Of a stretch of DNA of 64,000 nucleotides, positions 57,468 through 64,000 are shown piece by piece. The number at the start of each line of letters is the position of its first letter. Position 1 is the stretch's first letter. The position numbers were made by a program, and so were the translations under genes. Source of the stretch: Pseudomonas haemolytica (lineage in GTDB: Bacteria > Pseudomonadota > Gammaproteobacteria > Pseudomonadales > Pseudomonadaceae); NCBI RefSeq assembly GCF_009659625.1, contig NZ_VOIW01000001.1:310001-374000 (forward strand), in the 5' to 3' direction. The notes beneath the pieces were generated by a model that worked only from the letters and a program-made list of their open reading frames with translations, had not been told where the DNA came from and ran no database searches.

Positions 57468-57959
57468 CTAGGAAGCCTTGAGCGTTTCAGTATCGTTATT
57501 CACCGTATAGCTGAAAGTGCCACGCATATCTGCACCTTCTGCCAAGGCTTTTGCATCTTCGAGCAGATGCGGGTGACGGTCCAATAACCGCATCAGCAGC
57601 ACCAAGGGTTTGGGAGCTAGCAGCTCGCCGCGCTCGTATCGGGAGAATGCGTTATGCCCGCCACCGGAAAGCAACTCCACCGCCTCTTTTTGTGTGAGGT
57701 GCAGTTTGCGGCGGATGCGTTTCATCTCGGCGCCTATCGTTTTCCGGACGGCGAGGACCAGTTCGTCGCCTGCTTCTCCATATCGGTCTGCACTATCGTT
57801 ATTGGGGTCCCAGAAGCCGTCGCCGCATACGTGGCATTCCCAGCCGGAAAGGTTATCCACCCTGCGCTCCATGCCTTTGACACTGATGGTTTCACTACGC
57901 CCCTCGAAATAATGCAGTGCGTCGGGGGCGCCACAGATGTAGCAATTTTTTACCTTCAT
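57468..57959 (-). CDS. mqsA: MqsA-type antitoxin (zinc domain plus HTH)
   Basis: A 163-residue antitoxin and autorepressor. The N-terminal zinc-binding domain has C6-x2-C9 and C42-x2-C45, and the C-terminal XRE-type helix-turn-helix is 'LTQKEAVELLSGGGHNAFSR' (about 88-107). Asn103 and Arg107 correspond to the DNA-contacting residues of E. coli MqsA. It is about 30 residues longer than the E. coli protein owing to a longer linker and tail. The ATG overlaps the ancestral mqsR stop by four bases, the normal mqsRA arrangement. The gene appears intact although its toxin partner is interrupted. Confidence 0.87.
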   Translation of the reverse strand: MKVKNCYICGAPDALHYFEGRSETISVKGMERRVDNLSGWECHVCGDGFWDPNNDSADRYGEAGDELVLAVRKTIGAEMKRIRRKLHLTQKEAVELLSGGGHNAFSRYERGELLAPKPLVLLMRLLDRHPHLLEDAKALAEGADMRGTFSYTVNNDTETLKAS

Positions 57960-58267
57960 AGGTTCTTCTCCTTGAAGGAGATCACCGGTGGGTCACCGTC
58001 CGGGGAGTAAGTGACCTTGATGTAAATCTCCCTATCTTTTTAGTGTGTGTGATACACGTCCTGCCAAATCCGATGATCCCTATGAGTGGTCATCGACTTG
58101 TACAGCATCCAGTTTTGTAACTGATAGATGGAGTCCTGCATGTCCTTGATGCTGAAGTGGAGGTCTCGGCCACACCTTTGTGCTGTATGGGTAAACGCTC
58201 TTCTTCCAAGCCGCCTCACATCCGCCTTTATCACCGCCAAATCGTAATGAGGTGTGTACTTTTCCAT
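57956..58267 (-). pseudogene. mqsR: mqsR toxin gene interrupted by an in-frame TAA
   Basis: MqsR is a GCU-specific mRNA interferase of about 98-103 residues. From ATG 58267 the frame reads 'MEKYTPHYDLAVIKADV', 'YKSMTTHRDHRIWQDVYHTH' and then TAA at 58042-58040 (codon 76). In the same frame the next codons read 'KDREIYIKVTYSP' and 'PPVISFKEKNL' and end at TGA 57958-57956, overlapping the mqsA ATG. This is clearly the missing C-terminus. Lys57 and Gln69, matching E. coli Lys56 and Gln68, lie before the stop. The equivalents of Tyr81 and Lys96 lie after it. The truncated 75-residue product is very likely inactive unless the stop is suppressed or is a sequencing error. Confidence 0.85.
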
Positions 58268-58285
58268 AAGACACCTGAGTCCAAT

Positions 58286-58306
58286 AATTACCCTCTGAGG
58301 GTAATT
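58286..58306. promoter_or_regulatory. Palindromic operator of mqsRA
   Basis: The perfect 10-base arms AATTACCCTC and GAGGGTAATT surround a single T, 18 bases upstream of the mqsR start. The ACCCT-N3-AGGGT core resembles the AACCT-N3-AGGTT sites bound by E. coli MqsA, so it is probably the autorepression site. Confidence 0.75.
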
Positions 58307-58401
58307 TTACCAATCGAAAATACTGCTCCTTTTCCTGCCTAAGAACCCTAGTGCGTTGCCTTTGTAGGCAGCTCCGAATAGCCTGTAAGACAATTCATCC
58401 T

Positions 58402-58488
58402 ATGATTGGAGCCCTGCTTGACGCGGTGCAAAGCCAAGACCCCGAGCGCGCCAAATCCCTCTGCCGGCAGTTGATCAATGAACCCTGA
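58402..58488 (+). pseudogene. 3' remnant of a GntR/FadR-type regulator
   Basis: An open stretch of 28 residues, 'MIGALLDAVQSQDPERAKSL' and then 'CRQLINEP', ends at TGA 58486-58488 and overlaps the MFS start. The pattern matches the C-terminal helix of FCD-type GntR regulators ('..LLdAI...D...A......'). No upstream DNA-binding or FCD portion is present; the preceding sequence turns into unrelated DNA next to mqsRA. The left boundary is uncertain. It suggests that a regulator gene upstream of the transporter was lost when the toxin-antitoxin segment arrived. Confidence 0.5.
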
Positions 58489-59743
58489 AACCAAACGTAC
58501 GCCCGAACTCGAAGAACTGTTGATCGACGCCGAAGCCGACGACGATGTGGTGCAACACACGCCACCGCATGTCACACGGCCGTGGTTACTATTGCTGGGC
58601 CTGATCCTGGTGGCGCTGAACCTGCGCCCGGCGTTGTCGAGCATGGCGCCGTTGCTTAGCGAAGTGTCCGCCAGCCTGGGGTTGTCGGCGGCCAAGGCCG
58701 GTTTGCTGACCACCTTGCCAGTGCTGTGCCTGGGCCTGTTCGCGCCGCTGGCGCCGGTGCTGGCCCGGCGTTTCGGGGCCGAGCGGGTGGTGCTGGGTAT
58801 TCTGCTGACGCTGGCGGCGGGCATCATCCTGCGCAGCTCGTTCGGTGAGGTCGGGCTGTTTGCCGGCAGCCTGATGGCTGGTGCGAGTATTGGCATCATC
58901 GGCGTGTTGCTGCCGGGCATCGTCAAGCGTGATTTTGCCAGGCAGGCTGGCGCCATGACCGGTGTGTACACGATGGCGTTGTGCCTGGGGGCGGCGCTGG
59001 CGGCGGGTGCCACGGTGCCGTTGAGTCATTACTTCGGTGACAGTTGGAACATTGGCCTGGGCTTCTGGATTCTGCCGGCACTGGTAGCGGCGCTGTTCTG
59101 GTTGCCCCAGGTCGGACAGAGGCATGGCGCCCACCAAGTGGCCTACCGCGTGAGAGGTTTGTTGCGTGACCCACTGGCCTGGCAGGTGACCTTGTACATG
59201 GGCCTGCAATCGTCCTTGGCGTATATCGTGTTTGGCTGGTTGCCCTCCATCCTGATTGGCCGTGGACTGACGGCGACCCAGGCGGGACTGGTGCTGTCGG
59301 GTTCGGTGATCGTGCAACTGGCCAGTTCCCTCGTCGCGCCTTGGTTGGCCATGCGGGGCAAGGACCAGCGGCTGGCGATTGTGGTGGTGATGCTGTTGAC
59401 CCTTGGCGGTCTGTTCGGTTGCTTGTATGCACCGCTGGAGGGGCTGTGGGGCTGGGCGATTCTGCTGGGTCTGGGGCAGGGTGGCACCTTCAGCCTGGCG
59501 CTGACCCTGATCGTGCTGCGCTCGCGTGACGCCCACGTGGCGGCCAACTTGTCGAGCATGGCTCAGGGTATCGGCTACACCCTGGCGTCCCTCGGTCCGC
59601 TGGCGGTTGGCGTGGTGCATGACTGGACCGGCGGTTGGGCGGCGGTCGGCTGGATTTTCGCGGTACTCGGCCTCGGCGCAGTGATCGCCGGTCTGGGCGC
59701 CGGACGTGCGCAGTATGTGCAGGCCACCTGCGAGAAACGCTGA
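58478..59743 (+). CDS. CynX/NimT-family MFS transporter
   Basis: A 421-residue inner-membrane transporter with about 12 helices and a charged N-terminal tail of about 30 residues ('PELEELLIDAEADDDVVQHT'). The segment 'LILVALNLRPALSSMAPLL' is the hallmark of the CynX/NimT (cyanate / 2-nitroimidazole) subgroup. The substrate is unknown. The start overlaps a short remnant of a GntR-type regulator. It ends 16 bases before the convergent DUF1120 gene. Confidence 0.87.
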   Translation: MNPETKRTPELEELLIDAEADDDVVQHTPPHVTRPWLLLLGLILVALNLRPALSSMAPLLSEVSASLGLSAAKAGLLTTLPVLCLGLFAPLAPVLARRFGAERVVLGILLTLAAGIILRSSFGEVGLFAGSLMAGASIGIIGVLLPGIVKRDFARQAGAMTGVYTMALCLGAALAAGATVPLSHYFGDSWNIGLGFWILPALVAALFWLPQVGQRHGAHQVAYRVRGLLRDPLAWQVTLYMGLQSSLAYIVFGWLPSILIGRGLTATQAGLVLSGSVIVQLASSLVAPWLAMRGKDQRLAIVVVMLLTLGGLFGCLYAPLEGLWGWAILLGLGQGGTFSLALTLIVLRSRDAHVAANLSSMAQGIGYTLASLGPLAVGVVHDWTGGWAAVGWIFAVLGLGAVIAGLGAGRAQYVQATCEKR

Positions 59744-59759
59744 GGCTACCCTGTGTGCG

Positions 59760-60383
59760 TCACAGGTAGCGCAAATCCAGAACGATGGAGCCGTCCAGTG
59801 GGACCTCTTGCTCCAGGGTCAGTTGCTGCGAGAGGTTGATGGACGTGTCGATGCGCAGCTGGGCGCGCAGCTGTCGAATGAAATCGGGCTGACGGTTACC
59901 CGGTAACGAGAAACCCATGTACTGATTGGGGAAGGCATTCGGCTCCGGCCCCCAGGTTTGCCCCTTGTCGACTGACGCCAGCGTTTGCATCGGCTGGCCG
60001 TTTCCCTCCGGGTTGCGGTAGGACAGCGCAACAGAGCCCAAGCGCTCGGTGGGCGCGTGGATGTTTCTTCCCAGGCCGTAGAAAAAGTCGGGGGCAAGCG
60101 AGGAGTCCATACGGTTGTCGATGCCCACCAGGGCAAACAGCATCGGTTGCGCGCACTGGATGCTCAACTCCAATGTGCGTGACGGCAAGACTGTGAATTC
60201 GTCCGGGTTCAAACGGCTGGCGGGGATTTTGCCGTGATCGATACCTTGCTCGGACAGCTGGATGTGACAGGCATCCGGCGTGATTATGCCACTGGCAGTG
60301 ATATCGACCGATGATGTGGCCATAGCCAGCGAACCATTGGAGACAAGCCATAAAAGTGTTGATAACCGCGAGATCGTATTCAT
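59760..60383 (-). CDS. DUF1120-type fimbrial subunit (1)
   Basis: A 207-residue exported protein with a signal peptide ending around 'NGSLAMATSS'. The pattern 'ASGIITPDACHIQLSEQGID' and later Cys in 'LSIQCAQP' matches pilin-like DUF1120 subunits, which carry one disulfide in an incomplete Ig fold. The C-terminus 'LDGSIVLDLRYL' aligns with those of the two next genes. It probably is a subunit or tip adhesin assembled by the usher encoded upstream. It is the last gene of the cluster. Confidence 0.75.
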   Translation of the reverse strand: MNTISRLSTLLWLVSNGSLAMATSSVDITASGIITPDACHIQLSEQGIDHGKIPASRLNPDEFTVLPSRTLELSIQCAQPMLFALVGIDNRMDSSLAPDFFYGLGRNIHAPTERLGSVALSYRNPEGNGQPMQTLASVDKGQTWGPEPNAFPNQYMGFSLPGNRQPDFIRQLRAQLRIDTSINLSQQLTLEQEVPLDGSIVLDLRYL

Positions 60384-60470
60384 CTACTTTAACCACAGGC
60401 AGAGCTAGATGGGCCTGTTCGCACGATGCCCATACTTGGGAGTCCCGCCAACGCAAGGGCAATGGTGGTG

Positions 60471-61121
60471 CTACAGGTAAACCACTTCCAGGGTGGCGGA
60501 GCCGTCCATGGGTGTCTCCACACTCAAATCCAGGTTCTGCTTGGCGTTGATCACTGCTTCGAGCGTCAGGGTGCTGGTCAGGTTCTGGATGGCCGAAGGC
60601 CCGGCGGTGCTGCCGGCCAGATCGGTAAAGCCAAGCAAACTTCTGGAACCGATGTCTATGGGGTTGCTGTTGGAGGTGCGCCACGCCACGCCACCAGTGG
60701 TGGATTCGGTGCCGTAGGTCACCGGCAACGTATCGGCCACGGTCTGCTTGGGATCAAAGCTCACCGAATAGACGCCGAGTTTGTTGCCGGCGCTGTCCAG
60801 CCCCAGCCCGTAATAGATCTCGCTGTTGACGTGGGCGGTACCGTCGCGGTTATCGCGCATACGCAGGGCGAAGCGGCCGGGGGCGTTGCAACTGACGGTC
60901 AGCGTCAGCGATTTGAGCGGTAACCGGGTGCCGGTGGCCTGGTTGAGGTCCTTTTGCGAGATCTTGCCAAAATCGACCAGCCCGCCAGCGGACAGTACGG
61001 GGGTGCACGCCATGGGCGTGATCGACCCGCCCACGGTCAGTTCTGTGGTGGAAGCGGCCTGGGCTGCACAGGCGCAGGTCAGCCACGCACAGGCGGTCAG
61101 TGTGTTCAATAACGTTTTCAT
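60471..61121 (-). CDS. DUF1120-type fimbrial subunit (2)
   Basis: A 216-residue exported protein with signal peptide ending 'CAAQAASTT'. It has the DUF1120 features 'GGSITPMACTPVLSAGGLVD', 'LTLTVSCNAPGRFALRMRDN', 'YYGLGLDSAGNKLG' and the C-terminal 'DGSATLEVVYL'. It is clearly paralogous to the C-terminal half of the next gene upstream. Subunits of this family are polymerised by chaperone-usher systems. The gap of 87 bases to subunit 1 has no gene. Confidence 0.8.
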   Translation of the reverse strand: MKTLLNTLTACAWLTCACAAQAASTTELTVGGSITPMACTPVLSAGGLVDFGKISQKDLNQATGTRLPLKSLTLTVSCNAPGRFALRMRDNRDGTAHVNSEIYYGLGLDSAGNKLGVYSVSFDPKQTVADTLPVTYGTESTTGGVAWRTSNSNPIDIGSRSLLGFTDLAGSTAGPSAIQNLTSTLTLEAVINAKQNLDLSVETPMDGSATLEVVYL

Positions 61122-61131
61122 GGTTCAGCTC

Positions 61132-62262
61132 CTATAAATAGTGGATTTCGAGTGTGCCCGATCCATCCAGCCGCACCTCATTGCTCAAATCCAGCGAACC
61201 CAGCGGTGCGATGACCGCTTCCAGGCTCAGCGTGGCATTGAGGGTTTGAATCGCGCTGGGGCCTGCGGTGCTGCCAGCTACAGCACTGAAACCCAGGTAG
61301 CCATTGGCGCCTACCGCAGCCATACGGGTGCTGGCGCTGTTCCAGGGCAGCATGCCGGTGGGCGAGTCGGTACTAAAGACATGGGTGAAGTTGTCGGCGG
61401 TGATGCGCGCCGGGTCGAACAACAGCCGATAGCGGCCGATCTTCTGTTGGCGGGCATCCAGGCCCAGCCCATAAGTGTTGTCATCGACGCTGCCGCTGGC
61501 CGAGCCCTGACGGTTGTCCTGCATGCGCACGGCAAAGTAGGTCGGCCCATCGCAGGTCACGCTGAGCGACAAAGCGCGGGGGGCCAGGGGGGTGTCCTTG
61601 TCGGGGTTGAGGTCGCTGACCGACAGTTTGCCAAACTCCACATGGCCACCGTTGGACAGAGTCGGGGTACACGCCGCGGGGGCAAAGCGCGCTTGCAGGC
61701 GCAGCTCCCGCGAACGCCCGGCTGCCAGGGCGTCGAACAGCCCGGCGGTGTCCCAGGTCACGGCATCGCGCACCTGCGTGGCGTCCTCGTTGGCCCAGGC
61801 TCGGGCGTCGATTTGCATCGACAGGTTGCGCCCGGTCACGGCGATCCCGCCGCGCATCGGCACCACACCGTGGCCCGGTTGCCAGGCCAATTGGCTGCTG
61901 ACAGCGGAAGGCGGCTGGCCCTGGCCTGCAATCAAGCCCAGCTCCACCGCTTGGCCATCCAGCACCGCATCGCTGATGCTCAAGCCATAGCTGCCGCGCT
62001 CGGTAAAGCGAAAGCGCTGCGGCCCTGCGCCCAGCCCGCGATAAAACAGGCTCATGTCGGTGGGGTGTGGGCAGTTCAGCGTCAGGCTCAGACGCCGCTC
62101 CCCCAGCAGCCGCTCCGGTGCCGGTGTGAGCATTACGGCGCGGTTCATCAGGCCGAAGTCCAACTGCGTCTGGCTCAGGTTGAGCTGGCATTCTTCGGCG
62201 CCCCAGGCCGCGCTGCCCAGCAGTACCAAACCCAGGGGATATAACCGGTGTTGCAGGCTCAT
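61132..62262 (-). CDS. Two-domain DUF1120 protein, probable fimbrial tip/adhesin
   Basis: A 376-residue exported protein. The signal peptide ends at 'SAAWGAEEC'. The N-terminal domain (about 20-200) contains 'LDFGLMNRAVMLTPAPE' and 'LSLTLNCPHP'. The C-terminal domain (about 205-376) is a DUF1120 module like subunit 2 ('CTPTLSNGGHVEFGKL', 'YGLGLDARQQKIGRY', 'DGSGTLEIHYL'). A two-domain layout with one pilin-like domain is typical of tip adhesins. ATG 62262 has GAGGA about nine bases upstream; an ATG at 62277 overlaps the usher stop by four bases. Confidence 0.78.
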   Translation of the reverse strand: MSLQHRLYPLGLVLLGSAAWGAEECQLNLSQTQLDFGLMNRAVMLTPAPERLLGERRLSLTLNCPHPTDMSLFYRGLGAGPQRFRFTERGSYGLSISDAVLDGQAVELGLIAGQGQPPSAVSSQLAWQPGHGVVPMRGGIAVTGRNLSMQIDARAWANEDATQVRDAVTWDTAGLFDALAAGRSRELRLQARFAPAACTPTLSNGGHVEFGKLSVSDLNPDKDTPLAPRALSLSVTCDGPTYFAVRMQDNRQGSASGSVDDNTYGLGLDARQQKIGRYRLLFDPARITADNFTHVFSTDSPTGMLPWNSASTRMAAVGANGYLGFSAVAGSTAGPSAIQTLNATLSLEAVIAPLGSLDLSNEVRLDGSGTLEIHYL

Positions 62263-62273
62263 GGTGAACGTCC

Positions 62274-64000
62274 TCATGGCTGGTGGCACCTGGCTGGTGC
62301 GGTCTCGAAGTACACCTCGGGGTCGGCTTTTTTCGGCAGCTCGAAGTCCATCCGGCAACGGGGTTGCCCAGGTGCCTTGACCCATAGGGGGCGTGGGTCG
62401 AGCACGTCAGGCAGGAACACTTGGCTGCCTTCCTGCACCAAGGTGACGAACTCACCGTCGGCAGTGCTCACCGTCGATCCACGGGGCAATGGCTGGCCGT
62501 TGTCCGTGGTGACGTTGAGCAACGCACGCCGGGTGAGCGCCACGCCGAACTGCACCTTGTCCACCGCGCCGCGCCCGGCGGCGATCACGGCCAGGCCGTT
62601 GTGGATATCGGCATTGCGCGGCAGTGAGCGCGTCTGCACTTCCACCGGGCTGCGACCATAGGCGCTCACCTGCGGTACCACCGCCTGGCCCTGCCAGTCG
62701 GTCCATACCGGGCCGCTTGGGGTGGTGACCTTGATCCCGGCCATTTCGCCCACCGACATCACGGCAAAGGTGTCACGCACCGGGTACGGCGAGAAGGTCA
62801 CTCCGGCGTCATGCACTACCACGCCGCCGCGGGCGCCGCCTTGATAGCTGGCGCGCTCGTCGTTGCTGCGGGTGTAGTTGAAATCCAACTGGCTGTACCA
62901 CGGCAGCGCCGACACGCCGAGGGACGACTCCACTTCGCGGTCGCGGCTGTCGCGCTCCACGCCCAGCCGGTAACTGAGTTGATCGTTGAGTTGTTCGCTC
63001 ACCCCAACCCCCAGCCGATGCTCACCACCGGTGTTACGCACCCAGGCCCGCCCGCGACGGGTTTCACCCAGCGGCACACTGAGGTTCAGGTAAACGCTGT
63101 TGTCGTTCTGCTGGCGGCCGCCCACTTGCCATTCGGCGCTGGCCGACACTGACACCCGGCCAAAACTGGTGCCCCAGGACGCCAGCGCGCGGCTGCTGCT
63201 TTCGCCGTTATACGAGGCCGTGCGCGAAACCCCGGCGCTGAATGCGCCCAATGCCGGATGCGCCCACGACGCGGTGACGCTTTGCTGGTCGCGGTAGCGC
63301 GTCCGCTGTTGATCCTCGCTATTGCCGACGTAGGTGGAATCCTCAAGGTCGCGGTACCCCTGGGAGCGCCAAGAGCCCGCGGTGCTAACCGACCAGTTGT
63401 CACTCAAGCGCTGGGACCAGGACAGGTCGGTCTGCACCCCGCGTTCGGTTCCCATGCGCCTGAGGCTGGCCTGCGCTGCCTGGGCGGAGAACTGTAACTG
63501 GCTGTCCTGCCAAGGGAGCCACCCCAGGCTTGCGCCTGCCGAGCGGTAGGCATCGGCCACCAGCGCGCCGGCGCTCAGGCTCAGTTGCGGGTGAAGTGGG
63601 CCACTCCAGCCCGCGCTGACCACCCACGGCTCACGGCCATTGCTGTCGCCAATCTGGCGCACGCGCCCGGCCGCCACCGAATAGCCCGGCGCAGGAAGGC
63701 CCAGGCCGAGCATGGCGGCGGGCACGGTAAAACGGCGTTCTTCGCCGGTGGTTTCCTTGACTGTGACTTCCACATCGGAACGGCTGTTCAAGCGGCGTAC
63801 ATCGGTCAACGCGAACGGCCCGGCCGGTACTACGGTGGAGTGGATCAACGCGCCGTTCTGGCGGATTTCCACCTGGGCGGGGCTGTTGGCGATACCGGTG
63901 ATGGTCGCACCCTGGTTCTGGTCTTGCAGGGCGGTTTCGGTCAGCACTTGAGCGCCGGTAATTTGTGTACCGGCCAGCACCGGGTTGTAGAGGCTGATTT
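62274..64000 (-). CDS. Fimbrial outer-membrane usher (C-terminal part)
   Basis: The frame is open to the window edge, so about 575 residues of an usher (normally 800 or more) are visible, without its N-terminus. 'GIANSPAQVEIRQNGALIHS' and 'VPAGPFALTDV' belong to the plug/barrel region, followed by alternating strands of the 24-strand barrel. The C-terminal domain 'GQAVVPQVSAYGRSPVEVQT' and 'LPRGSTVSTADGEFVTLVQE' matches PapC/FimD-type ushers. It translocates the DUF1120 subunits encoded downstream. The chaperone gene is expected upstream, outside the window. Confidence 0.9.
   Translation of the reverse strand, partial: ISLYNPVLAGTQITGAQVLTETALQDQNQGATITGIANSPAQVEIRQNGALIHSTVVPAGPFALTDVRRLNSRSDVEVTVKETTGEERRFTVPAAMLGLGLPAPGYSVAAGRVRQIGDSNGREPWVVSAGWSGPLHPQLSLSAGALVADAYRSAGASLGWLPWQDSQLQFSAQAAQASLRRMGTERGVQTDLSWSQRLSDNWSVSTAGSWRSQGYRDLEDSTYVGNSEDQQRTRYRDQQSVTASWAHPALGAFSAGVSRTASYNGESSSRALASWGTSFGRVSVSASAEWQVGGRQQNDNSVYLNLSVPLGETRRGRAWVRNTGGEHRLGVGVSEQLNDQLSYRLGVERDSRDREVESSLGVSALPWYSQLDFNYTRSNDERASYQGGARGGVVVHDAGVTFSPYPVRDTFAVMSVGEMAGIKVTTPSGPVWTDWQGQAVVPQVSAYGRSPVEVQTRSLPRNADIHNGLAVIAAGRGAVDKVQFGVALTRRALLNVTTDNGQPLPRGSTVSTADGEFVTLVQEGSQVFLPDVLDPRPLWVKAPGQPRCRMDFELPKKADPEVYFETAPARCHQP

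Noticed and set aside
58348..59013. 221-codon minus-strand frame opposite the MFS gene start
   Set aside because: Antisense to a clear transporter and low-complexity in Ser/Arg/Pro; not the missing part of the GntR regulator.

Overview
The window is a chromosomal segment of a Pseudomonas, most likely of the P. fluorescens group. The evidence is a complete twelve-gene alginate operon in canonical order, a carboxylesterase that looks essentially identical to P. fluorescens esterase II (EstB), an AapJQMP amino-acid importer, RhlB-type helicase, high GC, and many P. fluorescens-type REP/REPIN palindromes (GTGGGAG...GCTTGCTC). No rRNA, tRNA, transposase, phage gene or CRISPR array was seen.

Layout. 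1-5.5 kb: the end of a solute-binding protein, an Aer-type PAS chemoreceptor, a YkgJ-like Cys-cluster protein, a GNAT acetyltransferase coupled to cheV, and a GhrB-like 2-hydroxyacid dehydrogenase. 5.6-11.5 kb: a LysR regulator divergent from a four-gene efflux system (NodT-like outer-membrane lipoprotein, FUSC/AaeB pump, DUF1656/AaeX, HlyD-type adaptor), which resembles E. coli aaeR-aaeXAB with its own outer-membrane channel. 11.5-12.9 kb: two overlapping genes of unknown function. 13.0-16.9 kb: an NTF2-like protein and an MFS pump divergent from a second LysR gene, with a perfect palindrome between them, then an SDR and a small membrane protein.

17.1-34.1 kb: algD-alg8-alg44-algK-algE-algG-algX-algL-algI-algJ-algF-algA on the minus strand. 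A candidate AlgU (sigma-22) promoter lies about 0.5 kb upstream of algD, and a strong hairpin terminator follows algA. Precursor enzymes (AlgD, AlgA), the polymerase and c-di-GMP receptor (Alg8, Alg44), the periplasmic scaffold, epimerase and lyase (AlgK, AlgX, AlgG, AlgL), the acetylation module (AlgI, AlgJ, AlgF) and the outer-membrane pore (AlgE) are all intact. REPINs interrupt the operon in three places, one of them inside the 5' coding region of algK.

34.4-43.5 kb: yaaA, a secreted deacetylase-like protein with an altered metal motif, a PIN-PhoH ATPase, a subtilisin-type autotransporter and moaCDE. 43.7-50.5 kb: an AT-richer accessory island containing a protein built of two tandem copies of an unrecognised module of about 330 residues and a 1,579-residue RHS/YD-repeat protein with a hydrophobic C-terminal tip. 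50.7-57.4 kb: rhlB-like helicase, estB and aapJQMP, the last behind a candidate sigma-54 promoter. 57.5-58.5 kb: an mqsRA toxin-antitoxin operon in which the toxin carries an in-frame stop while the antitoxin and operator look intact. It sits next to what appears to be a 3' scrap of a GntR/FadR regulator. 58.5-64 kb: a CynX/NimT-type MFS gene and, convergent to it, the distal part of a chaperone-usher cluster (usher plus three DUF1120-type subunits).

The most notable points are the broken mqsR beside an intact mqsA, the REPIN read in frame through the algK signal-peptide region, the tandem-module protein paired with an RHS toxin-like gene, and the unknown gene pair at 11.6-12.9 kb.
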